DNA of 64,000 nucleotides, from assembly GCA_025057755.1 (NCBI GenBank), contig JANWVC010000005.1:495982-559981 (forward strand). Direction: 5' to 3'. Origin of the DNA: Limisphaera sp. Lineage in GTDB: Bacteria; Verrucomicrobiota; Verrucomicrobiia; Limisphaerales; Limisphaeraceae. Shown here one piece after another: positions 40,416 to 50,362 of this stretch (the first letter of the stretch is position 1; each line of letters opens with the position of its first letter). Both the position numbers and the translations under genes were made by a program. Under the pieces are notes generated by a model. The model was not told the origin of the DNA, ran no database searches, and worked only from the letters and a program-made list of their open reading frames with translations.

Positions 40416-41774
40416 TAGTAAACCTGACAGGTCCAACGGATCGCACCTTCAGCGTTATCCATGTGCGGAGCTCTCCCCTCTCGGGAGGCGCGACCGGTTC
40501 TGCTCGTGGAGTGGTATCCCGCAGGTGTTTACGACACACGACCTCGATGGGCTTTCCCCGTACACGTCGTGGTTCCCTCAGGCAGATTCGTGATGTTTTG
40601 GCGCAAGGGTGAATCCACCCATACAATCCGCAACCAGTAGCAGGTTGTACATTCGACCACGCCCGCACGGCAGCACAGTCGCTCACGCAAGGCGAACGGG
40701 GGCATCTGTTGCACCACTTTACCGTCTTCACTGTGCCAAACGTGCCGGCTAATTGCTCCTTCAGAGGCGATCCTGATGGATAGCCGGTCGATCAGCCCGT
40801 CTGCCACTGCGCCAGCCCTACTGCATTCAAGTCCCCAGCTATGCCATTAGTCCAGGTGCTCCATTTATCACCGTGCTGACGGCAGAGAACATGCGAATCA
40901 TAGCTCATGCAGCTGAGGGGAATGGGAAGGACTGGTTTACGCTTTACCACGCTTGGGACGCGGTAGGGGACCTTGAGGGGCATGATTCAGACCAACAATG
41001 CGAATCCACCAACACGCTTCCGCACCCAGCGAGGCAATACGGAGCTTCTGCTCGGGATTTTTGCTCGTCTCGGCAGAAAATGAGATCTACAAATCGCTTC
41101 GCATCGTCCGCACCTGCAGATAAATTTCAACCCGGCCCGCGCAGGCTGGGCCATCGGCTTATATGCGCCCGATATGAAATCGGTAGACCTGGTGACCTTC
41201 GGCAACCATGAATCGAACGTCGGTGCGGAACCCTTCCGTAACACAAACGCCGCCGTCACTGCTTTCCGACAACCGATGCCCGAACCGCTGAGCTCCTGAT
41301 GCACCCACCGTGTCGCATCCATCCTGTCTCGAACCGATTCATCTACTTGCCGCAAGCCAGCCTTCTCCAACTAGCCAAGTCGGATGACGACATCCCGTCC
41401 CAGCGTTTGACGTTCACATTTGGAGAAGCGCCGTCCCCTTGTGTCACGCGTCCTCGGCAATCCGGCGTGCACTGTTGCACACCCACGGGAGGACCCGCTG
41501 CCAATGTGCATCTACGTGCGTGCACGGACGGCGCTCGGCCTGCTATGGCCGGTTCAACAGGATATCGTGTCAGGGCCTCGCACTCCCCATCTGGAGCTTC
41601 GCGGCTCTGGTCACGCTGTGGCGTTGCTCGGGAACAAGGGCCAGCTTCAAGAGGCAAACACGTCGTTCGACATCCGGTGGGGCCTCTTGGCAAGCAACCG
41701 CCACGGGCTGCCACGAAGACTCCTCAAAGGTTGCATCGACTCCGAGTTCCAGCCTGAACCGATCCCAGTTTCTT
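40416..41774. other. Long stretch without an intact gene, probably more decayed coding sequence
   Basis: About 1.36 kb. Open frames are short and overlap on both strands. A few pieces look protein-like, such as LLLGIFARLGRK and NPARAGWAIGLYAPDMKSVD in one plus frame at about 41040-41290, but I cannot assign a family. Continuity with the decayed Ig/LamG gene upstream suggests one long ancestral gene or two neighbouring dead genes. Confidence 0.45.
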
Positions 41775-43154
41775 ATGCGTCACCATCCGCTTTATCTCAC
41801 AATCTGCTGCATGGTTGTTCCAAGCTTGGCCTCGCAGAAGGTCTCTATGTTTGAAGGCGTCAAAGTGATCATCGAACGGCAAACCGAAACCTCCCAGTTG
41901 CGTCCTTTCAGCTTTCAAGATGTGCCGGCGCCTTCTGACCGGGATACGGCCACCCATGCCTCCTTCCGTTTGCTGGAAGGGGAACCAGACGACAACAGTG
42001 GGCCCTTGGAAACCCTCCACGACGGCAAAACCCCTGCTTTGCCGGACGAGCCGGAAGCGAATTTCTTTTTCGCGGCCGGGACGCAAGGCGGGCAGATTCT
42101 TTTGGATCTAGGTCATCCCACCCCGATTGCCTATATAGCCACTTACTCCCGGCATCCTAACACTCGGGGCCCGCAAATCTATACACTGTACGGCGCAGCA
42201 GCAGATGACCCCGGATTCACTTTGCCAAAGGGCATAAACCCCACAAACTGGCCGGGCTGGACGCGCATTGCCGATGTCGACACTCGGGGTGCCTCTCATC
42301 AAGAAGGTGGCCTTTACGGAGTGTTGGTGACCAACATCGGTAAATCCTTGGGTCGGTTTCGGTACCTCCTTTTTGATATCCGACCAACACAAGCCAGGCA
42401 CATGTTTGCCAACACCTTCTACAGTGAAATCGATGTCCAAAGTGCAGACCCCAGTTTCCAAGCTAATCCGTCCGGGGCCCGCGGACCCGCCCCGTTTAAC
42501 GTCCAAACCCGAGATGGCCGGTTCGCTTTCACGATTGACCTTCAACAAGCACCTGAACTAGAGCCTTGGGTGCGAGAGCGGTTGATTCCCGTGATTCTGG
42601 AATGGTACCCGAATCTGGCGCAAATCCTAAGAGTCGAGGGAGTAACGCCGCCAGAACATGTGCACATCACGCTGCGTCCCGGCCGCGGCGTGGCGGCCAC
42701 TAGTGGGGCTCGCATCACCGCCAATTCAAGATGGATTCAACGCGAACGCGATCGAGAGGCTGTCGGCGCGATCGTTCACGAGTTGGTGCATGTTGTGCAA
42801 CAATATGGCCGCCGTCCGCCTGGTTCTCCCCCGCCGCCCGGGTGGCTGGTCGAAGGGATCGCAGACTATGTCCGATGGTTTCGCTATGAACCGGAGCGCC
42901 ACGGAGCGGATCTCGTGTGGCTGCGCCGCCAGCGGGGGGTTCAGCTCCGTCACGATGCAGGCTACCGAATCAGCGCCAATTTCCTCGACTGGGTCAGCCG
43001 CCGGCATGATCCGGAATTGATCCAACATCTCAACGCAGCGCTGCGTCTGGGACGCTATGAAGAGGCAATTTGGAAGGAGCGTACTGGCAAAACCCTTGAA
43101 GAGTTGGCCGAGGCTTGGCGTGTGGAAATCCAGCAAGCCTTTGAGGCCCCTTGA
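41775..43154 (+). CDS. Secreted basic-secretory-protein-type metallopeptidase
   Basis: 459 residues starting at the ATG 41775 (MRHHPLYLTICCMVVPSLA), which gives a short signal peptide ending near SLASQ. The C-terminal half matches the BSP (plant basic secretory protein) peptidase pattern: LQQAPELEPWVRERLIPVIL, then the zinc-binding AIVHELVHVVQQYG, then GWLVEGIADYVRWFRYEP, and GYRISANFLDWVSRRHDPE. The HELVH histidines and the downstream Glu are intact. The N-terminal half (about residues 60-240) is a beta-rich domain with a discoidin-like look (GGQILLDLGHPTPIAYIATY, RFRYLLFDIRPTQ). Likely extracellular protein turnover; substrate unknown. Confidence 0.8.
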   Translation: MRHHPLYLTICCMVVPSLASQKVSMFEGVKVIIERQTETSQLRPFSFQDVPAPSDRDTATHASFRLLEGEPDDNSGPLETLHDGKTPALPDEPEANFFFAAGTQGGQILLDLGHPTPIAYIATYSRHPNTRGPQIYTLYGAAADDPGFTLPKGINPTNWPGWTRIADVDTRGASHQEGGLYGVLVTNIGKSLGRFRYLLFDIRPTQARHMFANTFYSEIDVQSADPSFQANPSGARGPAPFNVQTRDGRFAFTIDLQQAPELEPWVRERLIPVILEWYPNLAQILRVEGVTPPEHVHITLRPGRGVAATSGARITANSRWIQRERDREAVGAIVHELVHVVQQYGRRPPGSPPPPGWLVEGIADYVRWFRYEPERHGADLVWLRRQRGVQLRHDAGYRISANFLDWVSRRHDPELIQHLNAALRLGRYEEAIWKERTGKTLEELAEAWRVEIQQAFEAP

Positions 43155-43233
43155 GCCGGATCCAGAGCTTTCGGGAGACGTTGCAAGGGTGTTACCTGCA
43201 TAGGCTCCGTTGCCCGACAGTCCCTATACCGAT

Positions 43234-44382
43234 TCACACCAAGGGAAAAGTCGGATCGATCTCCCTAACCCATGCCTGGAGACCACCATGCACGCTCTTT
43301 ACAGATTGAAAGCCCAGTTGCTTGAGAAACTGCACTGCTTGCAATGACCGACCTCCGGCTCTGCAGTACAGATACAGCCTCTGGTTGGGATTTAGTTCTG
43401 TCCATCGCTGGGGCAGTTCACTCAACGGCAACAAACGCACCCCTGGAAGGTGCGCAACCGCGTATTCATGCCGTTCGCGCACGTCGATGACCCCCACACC
43501 GCTTTCAGGATGGGCCAGCGCCGTGCGCAATTCATGTACCGTTACTTCGTCGCCCGACAATGACGCCACACCCTCCATCTCCAAATTCGGACAGTTTGCT
43601 TCGTATTCTTGCAACGTTTGAATCCGCGGTTGCTCGCCGCAAATGGGGCAATCTGGATCACGACGTACCTGAATTTCGCGGAACTTCATGGAAAGGGCGT
43701 CGTAAAGAAGGAGTCGACCCAATAGGGATGTTCCCATCCCCACAATCCACTTCAGCACTTCCGTGGCTTGGATGCATCCGATCACCCCGGGTAACACCCC
43801 CAACACGCCCGCTTCAGTACAGGACGGAACCGTCCCACGTGGGGGCGGTTCCGGATACAAACACCGGTAGCAAGGTCCACCCATGTGCGGGGCAAACAAG
43901 CTGGCCTGGCCTTCAAACCGGTAAATGGCGCCGTAAACGTTTGGCTTGTTCAACAACACACAGGCATCATTGATCAAGTAACGGGTGGGGAAATTGTCCG
44001 ATCCGTCGACTACGATGTCATAGGCCGTAAGAATCTCCACGACGTTGACTCGGCTGAGTCGTACCGGATGTTCCACCACCTCCACATCGGGATTCAAGGC
44101 ACGCAGTCGCGCGGCGGCCGATTCGGTTTTAAGTCGACCCGCATCCGGCGTGGTGTGTAGCACCTGGCGTTGAAGATTCGAGACATCCACCCGATCATGG
44201 TCCACAATCCCCAGTCTGCCCACACCCGCCGCAGCCAGGTACAGCAACACGGGAGATCCCAAACCGCCCGCCCCTACACATAGAACGCGGGCCTGCCGAA
44301 TTTTCCTTTGGCCCAATTGCCCGATTTCCGGCAAAATCAAGTGCCGTGCATAACGTTGGGCGTTGTCCCATACCGAAACCAT
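43234..44382 (-). CDS. moeB: MoeB/ThiF-type adenylyltransferase fused to a rhodanese domain
   Basis: E1-like enzyme that adenylates the C-terminus of a small sulfur carrier (MoaD or ThiS type), with a rhodanese domain to deliver sulfur. ATP site in LCVGAGGLGSPVLLYLAAAGVG, then DHDRVDVSNLQRQVLH, VVDGSDNFPTRYLIND, and two zinc CxxC pairs (CYRCLYPEP and CPICGEQP). The C-terminal rhodanese domain has the active cysteine in LYCRAGGRSLQAV. Start at ATG 44380-44382 (MVSVWDNAQRYARHLIL), 382 residues; an upstream start at 44430 is possible. No other cofactor gene is near, so Moco, thiamine or tRNA thiolation cannot be told apart. Divergent from pnp. Confidence 0.92.
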   Translation of the reverse strand: MVSVWDNAQRYARHLILPEIGQLGQRKIRQARVLCVGAGGLGSPVLLYLAAAGVGRLGIVDHDRVDVSNLQRQVLHTTPDAGRLKTESAAARLRALNPDVEVVEHPVRLSRVNVVEILTAYDIVVDGSDNFPTRYLINDACVLLNKPNVYGAIYRFEGQASLFAPHMGGPCYRCLYPEPPPRGTVPSCTEAGVLGVLPGVIGCIQATEVLKWIVGMGTSLLGRLLLYDALSMKFREIQVRRDPDCPICGEQPRIQTLQEYEANCPNLEMEGVASLSGDEVTVHELRTALAHPESGVGVIDVRERHEYAVAHLPGVRLLPLSELPQRWTELNPNQRLYLYCRAGGRSLQAVQFLKQLGFQSVKSVHGGLQAWVREIDPTFPLV

Positions 44383-44454
44383 ACCTTGAACGTGCGGCAG
44401 GAAACTAAAAGTCGCAACTCCTTGCGGCAAGTAATCCCCAATACAAACTTGGAC

Positions 44455-45312
44455 ATGCCACTCTCGACCTTATCCCGTCATCTCCGGCCCGGGCCCCGCC
44501 AATTGCATGCAGCCGTCCGCTTCCTGCAACAGCGGGTGGGCGGTGCGCCGCAGCTTGCCTTCGTGCTTGGCAGCGGATTTGGCTCAGTGGCTAACTTGGT
44601 CCGCTCGTCCCGAATCATCCCATGGGCGCGGTTGCCCGGGTTTCCTCAACCGACCGTGCCCGGACACTGTGCCGAATTGGAGGTTGGGACCCGCCACAAT
44701 GTTGCGATTGTGATTCTGCGAGGAAGGACGCACTATTACGAAGGCTACAGCCTCCACGAGCTGACTTTTCCCATCCGGGTACTGGCTGCCTGGGGTGTAC
44801 GAGATCTGATCCTGACCAACGCGGCCGGAGGGATCGATCCTGCCTACCGGCCCGGGGATTTCATGTTAATCCAGGACCATATCAATGGCCTGGGCGACAA
44901 TCCACTGCGAGGACCAGAATGGCCGGGACAGATGCGTTTTGTGGATTTGACCCATGCGTATGACGCGACGCTTTCTCGCGGATTGGTTCATGCCGCCCGT
45001 CTCTGCGGCATTCGGCTACATCGGGGAGTCTATTTGGCTGTCAGTGGTCCCAGTTATGAAACTCCGGCAGAAATCCGGGCCTTCGCCCGCCTGGGTGCCC
45101 ACGCTGTAGGCATGAGCACCGTGCCCGAGGTCATCGTAGCCCGCCAGTGCGGCTTGCGGGTGGCCGCCGTCTCTTGCATCACAAACTTGGCAGCAGGCCG
45201 ATCCCGGCGTCCTCTCTCCCATGAGGAGGTCCTTGCAAACGGCGCACAAGTCGCAAAACAAGTTGAACAGTGGTTTGACGCCTTTCTCCATTGGTACGCT
45301 CACCATGCCTAG
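44455..45312 (+). CDS. Purine nucleoside phosphorylase
   Basis: Trimeric PNP-type enzyme that splits purine nucleosides with phosphate. Start at the ATG 44455 (MPLSTLSRHLRP), 285 residues. Family motifs: AFVLGSGFGSVANLV (phosphate loop), PQPTVPGHCAELEVG, ILRGRTHYYEGYSLHELTFPIR, ILTNAAGGIDPAYRPGDFMLI, SGPSYETPAEIRAF, VGMSTVPEVIVAR and CITNLAAG with the base-binding Asn. The substrate preference (guanosine/inosine) is inferred from the low-molecular-weight PNP pattern. Followed directly by cytidine deaminase, making a nucleoside salvage pair. Confidence 0.95.
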   Translation: MPLSTLSRHLRPGPRQLHAAVRFLQQRVGGAPQLAFVLGSGFGSVANLVRSSRIIPWARLPGFPQPTVPGHCAELEVGTRHNVAIVILRGRTHYYEGYSLHELTFPIRVLAAWGVRDLILTNAAGGIDPAYRPGDFMLIQDHINGLGDNPLRGPEWPGQMRFVDLTHAYDATLSRGLVHAARLCGIRLHRGVYLAVSGPSYETPAEIRAFARLGAHAVGMSTVPEVIVARQCGLRVAAVSCITNLAAGRSRRPLSHEEVLANGAQVAKQVEQWFDAFLHWYAHHA

Positions 45313-45774
45313 CCTCAGACGACGAAAAGTGTCGGATCCAGGTCGAATTCGCCCCGCTCCGGTTTCTCGCATTCCCACGCCGGCCATGCTCTACAAGACC
45401 TGGTCCACGCAGCTGTCGAGGCGCGCAAACACGCGCAGGCACCATGGTCGCGATTCAAGGTCGGCGCAGCGCTCCTGAGCACTGATGGACAAGTCTTCCT
45501 AGGAGCCAATGTGGAAAGCGCAAGCTTGGGATTAACCTGCTGTGCCGAGCGTGTGGCGCTGTTCAAAGCGTTGACCGAGGGCAGTCAGAAATTCCTGGCG
45601 CTGGCCGTGGTCGCGCCCATCGCAGGAGGACCGTCGCCGTGCGGGGCCTGTCGCCAATTACTGGTCGAATATGCCCCGGACGCGATCCTGTGCTGCGCGG
45701 ACAGTCGGAAGCCGCGAGACTGGCATCAGTTTGTTGTTTCCGAACTTCTCCCAAATGCGTTTCTCCACCGTTGA
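45305..45774 (+). CDS. cdd: Cytidine deaminase, start disturbed
   Basis: Zinc enzyme converting cytidine or deoxycytidine to uridine or deoxyuridine. From about 45385 to the stop at 45774 one frame encodes a complete domain of about 129 residues: RFKVGAALLSTDGQVFLGAN, the substrate/zinc motif TCCAERVALF with Cys-Ala-Glu, and PCGACRQLLVEY with the other two zinc cysteines. This frame has no ATG, GTG or TTG at its beginning; the likely ATG at 45305, overlapping the pnp stop, is in another frame. A one-base indel between 45313 and 45385, or a rare start codon, is needed. A GTG at 45511 would remove half the fold. Confidence 0.8.
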
Positions 45775-45825
45775 AGTCCCGTGCTCAGCAGCCGATTCGT
45801 ACGTCTAAAAGGTTGAATCGGTCGC

Positions 45826-47324
45826 ATGCGAAACGAGTTGCTCGCAGCTTTCAAAAACGCGCCGTGGCCGGTGCTCCTCCTCGATGCAGCCGGCACTGGA
45901 CTGCGCGCCAACATCGCCGCTACACAATTGCTTGGGCCCGCTGCCGCCAGCGGATCGGCCCATATGGCCACGTTCTGGATGTATGATGGCTCTGCCACAC
46001 CAGAAACAGCGCTTTCTCAATGGACGCGCGCGCCCACGCCTGTGATCACTCTCCCGCTCCGCATCCGCGGCGGGCAATCGTTGCGCGGCCAAGCTTGGAT
46101 CTGCGCCTGGCTCCGTGATCAAGAACGCTTTTTCCTACTCCAGTTCCCACCGAGTCTCCCTCAACAAAGCGCGGACGCCCAAGGTCCGGCCCCGGGACTG
46201 GAAAACCTCCTGCAATTCGCTCGCACAATAGCTCTGGATTTCAACAATGCGTTGACGGCCCTTTTGGCGCGGACATCGCTGCGGTTAACGCAGTTGGCGG
46301 AGAACCATCCAATCCGACAAGAACTACTCGGAATCGAACAAGCTGCTGCACGGGCCGCCGAAATCGCGCATGAGCCCAGTTCCTAACGGCCGCGAGCCGC
46401 AGGACCAACACACCCCCACCTTGGGCAACATCAACGAATTGCTGCAACACGCCCTCAAGGTAGTGCGGCACAAACCAGCTCGTGCAACGATCGATTGGGA
46501 CCTGGAGCTGCAAAGACCCCCTCATACCGTGCGATGCCAAGAAGAACGCATGTTTCGGGCTACCGTGCATGTCATGGAAAACGTCGTTGAATCAATCTCT
46601 GTACGGGGCCGGATCAGTGTTCGATGCCGTCATCTGGATCCGACCGCGCCGAGCAGGGATCGCAACGTGCTCTTGCTGCTGGCCATTATGATTTGCATAG
46701 AAATCACTGACACGAACGGCGGAATCCCGGCAGAGGTATTGCCCCGCGTTTTTGAGCCATTCTTCACCACCAAAGCCGACCAAGGGCACCGCAGCCTAGG
46801 CCTTGCCTGGGTCTATGGCGTCGTCACCGGTCACTGGGGCGGCGTTGCCATCTGCAGCGAAGCTGGCCGGGGCACCTCCGTTCGGATTTATCCTCCGGCT
46901 GAACCCTTTGTGGCCCGCCCTCCATCCCCACCACCCGAATCCCACACGGTCACGGCACCATCTTGGTGGTTAATGACGACGAACGCGTGTTACGGATCAT
47001 GGAGACCGTTCTAAAGCAATTCGGTTTCGGTGTTTGGACTGCACCCGGCGGGCCTGAAGCACTCGCGCTTCTGCCCGCCATCCGTTTCATGCCCGACGTT
47101 GCCGTGATCGACCTCGTCATGCCCCGGATGACAGGCCGCGAGATCATTCAGCGCGTTCGCAAAATCCGACCCAGTCTGCCCATCATCTCCACCACCGGCT
47201 ATGTTTGCCCGCTCAACAGCCACTCGAAAAAGTGGAGTGTCTTCGCAAGCCATTTACCGCACGCGAACTCCTGCGACGGATTCACGATGCCTTGACCACC
47301 GCACGCAGTCCGGGCACGCAATGA
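45826..47324 (+). pseudogene. Broken hybrid histidine kinase (HisKA-HATPase-receiver)
   Basis: Four pieces in shifting frames reconstruct one hybrid sensor kinase. The first (45826-46386) has a PAS-like N-terminus and a dimerisation helix RTIALDFNNALTALLART, where the usual HDFNN phospho-acceptor His is Leu. The second (to about 46950) is the ATPase domain with ENVVESI, DTNGGIPAEVLPRVFEPFFTTK and SEAGRGTSVRIYPP. The third (about 46940-47210) is a receiver with ILVVNDDER and VIDLVMPRMTG. The fourth completes it with LRKPFTARELLRRIHDAL. Frame changes lie near 46380, 46950 and 47210. Three shifts and the lost histidine indicate a dead gene. Confidence 0.85.
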
Positions 47325-47515
47325 TGATGCAAGCTCCGCATCCAGTTGCCTGTGTAACCCTCCAGCATGTGTCCTGTTCAGCCTCCGCGTGGGCCATCGC
47401 AATTCGGTTGGGTTCCTTGCATTCGGTCGTGGGTGATGTGCTGCGGATGTAATGAGAGTTACCAGCTCCGACTCCCGGAGTCGCTTTCGCCTGCCTCGCG
47501 GGACAGAATTTATCT

Positions 47516-48487
47516 TTAGCGCGGGCCGACCTGCTGGGAATGGTCGGTTACGGGCCGAGTGGACCGCATCTGCAACCAAGCCACATCCGGATTGTGGGGC
47601 GAAGCAAAAGTATCGTGTACCAATCCCCCCGAGACCAAAGGGGGCATCGTTCGCGCATCGCGCCAGCGGCGCATTTCGGAGTGCCCGTCGGCGAAGGAGA
47701 AACCGCACGCCTGATGATGGTAAAACCCCGGCAGATCATAGAATCCATACAGTTGCGGCTGATTTGGCCAGCCCGCCATGCGCGTGGCAAAGTTGCCCAT
47801 GTCGATGCTGTCTTCGCGCATGTCCAAAAAGACAAAGATCCAAACCGGTCCCGGAGTATGTAAGTCCGACATCTTGCGATAAATGCGATAGTCCGAAATC
47901 GCTGGGCCCCAACCTCCATCGGTCCCCCCCCAACCTCCGAGGTACACGTTCATCGACATGCTCCGAACGCGTGGCCTGGGTTGACCTTCGACCACAACAA
48001 ACGATCGGTCAGCCGGACATTTCCAAATGGCTTCCTGATTTGCACAATAAGGCCAGAGCGGACTTTGATGAAGCGACAATGCTGGGTCCCAGTTGACCCG
48101 ATTGTTCGGATCAAAATCGAGATATCCCGTCACCCATGCGGCCGCGGCGGTTTCCGGGCGCCGCGGATCTTCACTCGCGAAGGGGAGCCGATCCTGATTG
48201 TCATCCACATACATCCGCCACGCCAATGCCAGCTGACGGTGATTGTTCAAACATTGGAATCCCTGCGCTTTTTGCTTCCCCTTGCTCAACCCGGGCAAAA
48301 GCAACGCGGCCAATACTGACACCACAGCGATCACCACCAGCAGCTCCACCAGCGTGAACCCCCCGCCACAGGTGTCGAATCGTCCATCCCGCTGCCGCCA
48401 CCACCACGACCATGCCGCTTTCATGCTCAGGTCCATGAAAAGCCGGGGCTGCTGCAACCCATCCCAGGCCGGGCTCCACCGCGTCAT
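47516..48487 (-). CDS. Prepilin-like (type II pseudopilin family) protein
   Basis: Second protein of this class in the window. Prepilin signal CGGGFTLVELLVVIAVVSVL, with the conserved Glu at +5, then GLSKGKQKAQGFQCLNNHRQLALAW, the conserved block after the helix. Later parts include RLPFASEDP, WKCPADRSFVVV, SMSMNVYLGGW and the C-terminal FSFADGHSEMRRW (DG-type box), typical of the PVC family. Start is uncertain: the frame opens at 48487, giving a 43-residue leader, while an in-frame ATG at 48424 (MKAAWSWWWRQRDGR) gives a more usual 22 residues. 323 residues as drawn. Confidence 0.85.
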   Translation of the reverse strand: MTRWSPAWDGLQQPRLFMDLSMKAAWSWWWRQRDGRFDTCGGGFTLVELLVVIAVVSVLAALLLPGLSKGKQKAQGFQCLNNHRQLALAWRMYVDDNQDRLPFASEDPRRPETAAAAWVTGYLDFDPNNRVNWDPALSLHQSPLWPYCANQEAIWKCPADRSFVVVEGQPRPRVRSMSMNVYLGGWGGTDGGWGPAISDYRIYRKMSDLHTPGPVWIFVFLDMREDSIDMGNFATRMAGWPNQPQLYGFYDLPGFYHHQACGFSFADGHSEMRRWRDARTMPPLVSGGLVHDTFASPHNPDVAWLQMRSTRPVTDHSQQVGPR

Positions 48488-48749
48488 CTGCCTGCAGCCG
48501 CTAGCAATTCAGCATCTTGATCTCCAAAATCCTGCTCTTACGGGTGCCCAAAGGCAAGTCACTCAGCGGCATTTTAAGGAGTGCAAGATGGCAACCGCTT
48601 AATTCAAACAAGTTCTGTGGGCACCTGGGTTTCCCATTTGGCTCGTCCCGGGTCTCCTGACAGGCTCGCGCCCCTCTCGGTCATTTCCGATAAGCGTCAC
48701 AATCTGGCCCTGACAATTTGACGTGAATCGGTTTAACTCGGGGCGGTCT

Positions 48750-50300
48750 ATGCCAAAGCGCAAGGACATTCATAGCGTACTGATCATCGGCGCCGGACCG
48801 ATCATCATCGGTCAGGCATGCGAGTTCGATTACTCTGGCACCCAAGCCTGCAAAGCCCTCAAGGAGGAGGGGTACCGGGTGGTCCTGATTAATTCCAATC
48901 CGGCGACCATCATGACTGACCCCGAATTTGCCGACCGTACTTACATCGAGCCCATCACACCGGAGTGCGTCGAAAAGATCATTGTCAGAGAACTGCACGA
49001 ACTTCGTCGCATGGGGGTGCCGGTGGACGGAGCGCCCCCAGAGGTGCCACACAAACTGGTCCTGTTGCCGACGCTGGGTGGGCAGACTGCCCTCAACACA
49101 GCCATGGCGCTGCATCGCTCGGGCGCCCTGCGCCGCCATGGTATCGAATTGATCGGCGCCAAACCCGAAGCCATTGAACGGGGCGAAGATCGCCAAGTCT
49201 TCAAGGAGCTTATGCTTAAGATTGGATTGGATGTTCCGGTCAGTGGCATCGCTCACAACCTGGAGGAAGCACGGTCCGTGGCTGCTTCCATCGGTCGTTT
49301 CCCCCTGATCATCCGACCGGCGTTCACCTTGGGAGGAACCGGCGGCGGTATCGCCTACAATCGCGACGAATTCGAGGAAATGGCCCGGCGCGGACTCGAC
49401 ATGTCTCCCGTTTCTGAGATTCTCATCGAAGAGTCACTCCTGGGCTGGAAAGAATTCGAAATGGAGGTCATGCGGGACCATGCCGACAACTGCGTGGTGA
49501 TCTGTTCCATCGAGAACTTGGACCCCATGGGCATTCACACCGGCGACTCGATCACCGTCGCTCCTGTCCAAACTCTTACTGACAAGGAATATCAGGTCAT
49601 GCGCGACGCCAGCTTTGCCGTGATTCGGGCGGTCGGAGTCGAAACCGGTGGTTCCAACATCCAATTTGCCGTGCATCCCCGCACGGGACGCATGGTGGTG
49701 ATCGAAATGAATCCCCGTGTCAGCCGCAGCTCCGCCTTAGCCTCCAAAGCCACTGGTTTCCCCATCGCCAAAATCGCGGCCAAACTTGCCGTGGGCTATC
49801 GACTGGACGAAATTCCGAATGACATCACCCGCGAAACCCCTGCTTGCTTCGAGCCGACCATCGACTATGTGGTGGTTAAAGTGCCCCGCTTTGCATTCGA
49901 AAAATTCCCCGATGCGGATCCGACCTTGACAACGCAAATGAAAAGCGTGGGTGAAGCCATGGCGATCGGGCGGACCTTCAAAGAGGCGCTCCAAAAATGT
50001 CTGCGCTCGCTGGAAATTGGGCGGAGTGGACTCGGCGGAGATGGCAGAGGATGGCGGGTCGACGGCCAAGGGTACGGCGACCGGGATCTCCTGCCCAAGG
50101 ACTTGTTGGTGCGGAAGCTGTCCATCCCCAATGCGGAGCGCATTTTCTTCATCCGCCACGCTTTTCGGGCCGGCTTCAGCGTCGACGAGGTGCATCAGCT
50201 GACTCATATTGACCCGTGGTTTCTCACGCAGATTCGCGAAATCGTGGACTTTGAAGAGAAACTGGCAGCCTGTCGAGCATCCGCCGGCGCCCGACTCTAA
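48750..50300 (+). CDS. carB: Carbamoyl-phosphate synthase large chain, N-terminal half
   Basis: Makes carboxyphosphate and carbamate, the first two steps of carbamoyl phosphate synthesis for pyrimidines and arginine. Start at the ATG 48750 ([17 protein letters not shown]). The first ATP-grasp half is complete: [85 protein letters not shown] and the start of the oligomerisation domain ([13 protein letters not shown]). It stops at 516 residues, about where E. coli CarB (1073 residues) reaches residue 500. The second ATP-grasp half is absent; the next gene is an unrelated hydrolase. This is either a split carB or a truncation. Confidence 0.93.
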   Translation: MPKRKDIHSVLIIGAGPIIIGQACEFDYSGTQACKALKEEGYRVVLINSNPATIMTDPEFADRTYIEPITPECVEKIIVRELHELRRMGVPVDGAPPEVPHKLVLLPTLGGQTALNTAMALHRSGALRRHGIELIGAKPEAIERGEDRQVFKELMLKIGLDVPVSGIAHNLEEARSVAASIGRFPLIIRPAFTLGGTGGGIAYNRDEFEEMARRGLDMSPVSEILIEESLLGWKEFEMEVMRDHADNCVVICSIENLDPMGIHTGDSITVAPVQTLTDKEYQVMRDASFAVIRAVGVETGGSNIQFAVHPRTGRMVVIEMNPRVSRSSALASKATGFPIAKIAAKLAVGYRLDEIPNDITRETPACFEPTIDYVVVKVPRFAFEKFPDADPTLTTQMKSVGEAMAIGRTFKEALQKCLRSLEIGRSGLGGDGRGWRVDGQGYGDRDLLPKDLLVRKLSIPNAERIFFIRHAFRAGFSVDEVHQLTHIDPWFLTQIREIVDFEEKLAACRASAGARL

Positions 50301-50362
50301 ACCGGCTGCGCTCCGTAACATGCATTTAGACATGCCTGGCATCACAAAAGCCCCGTATCGAG

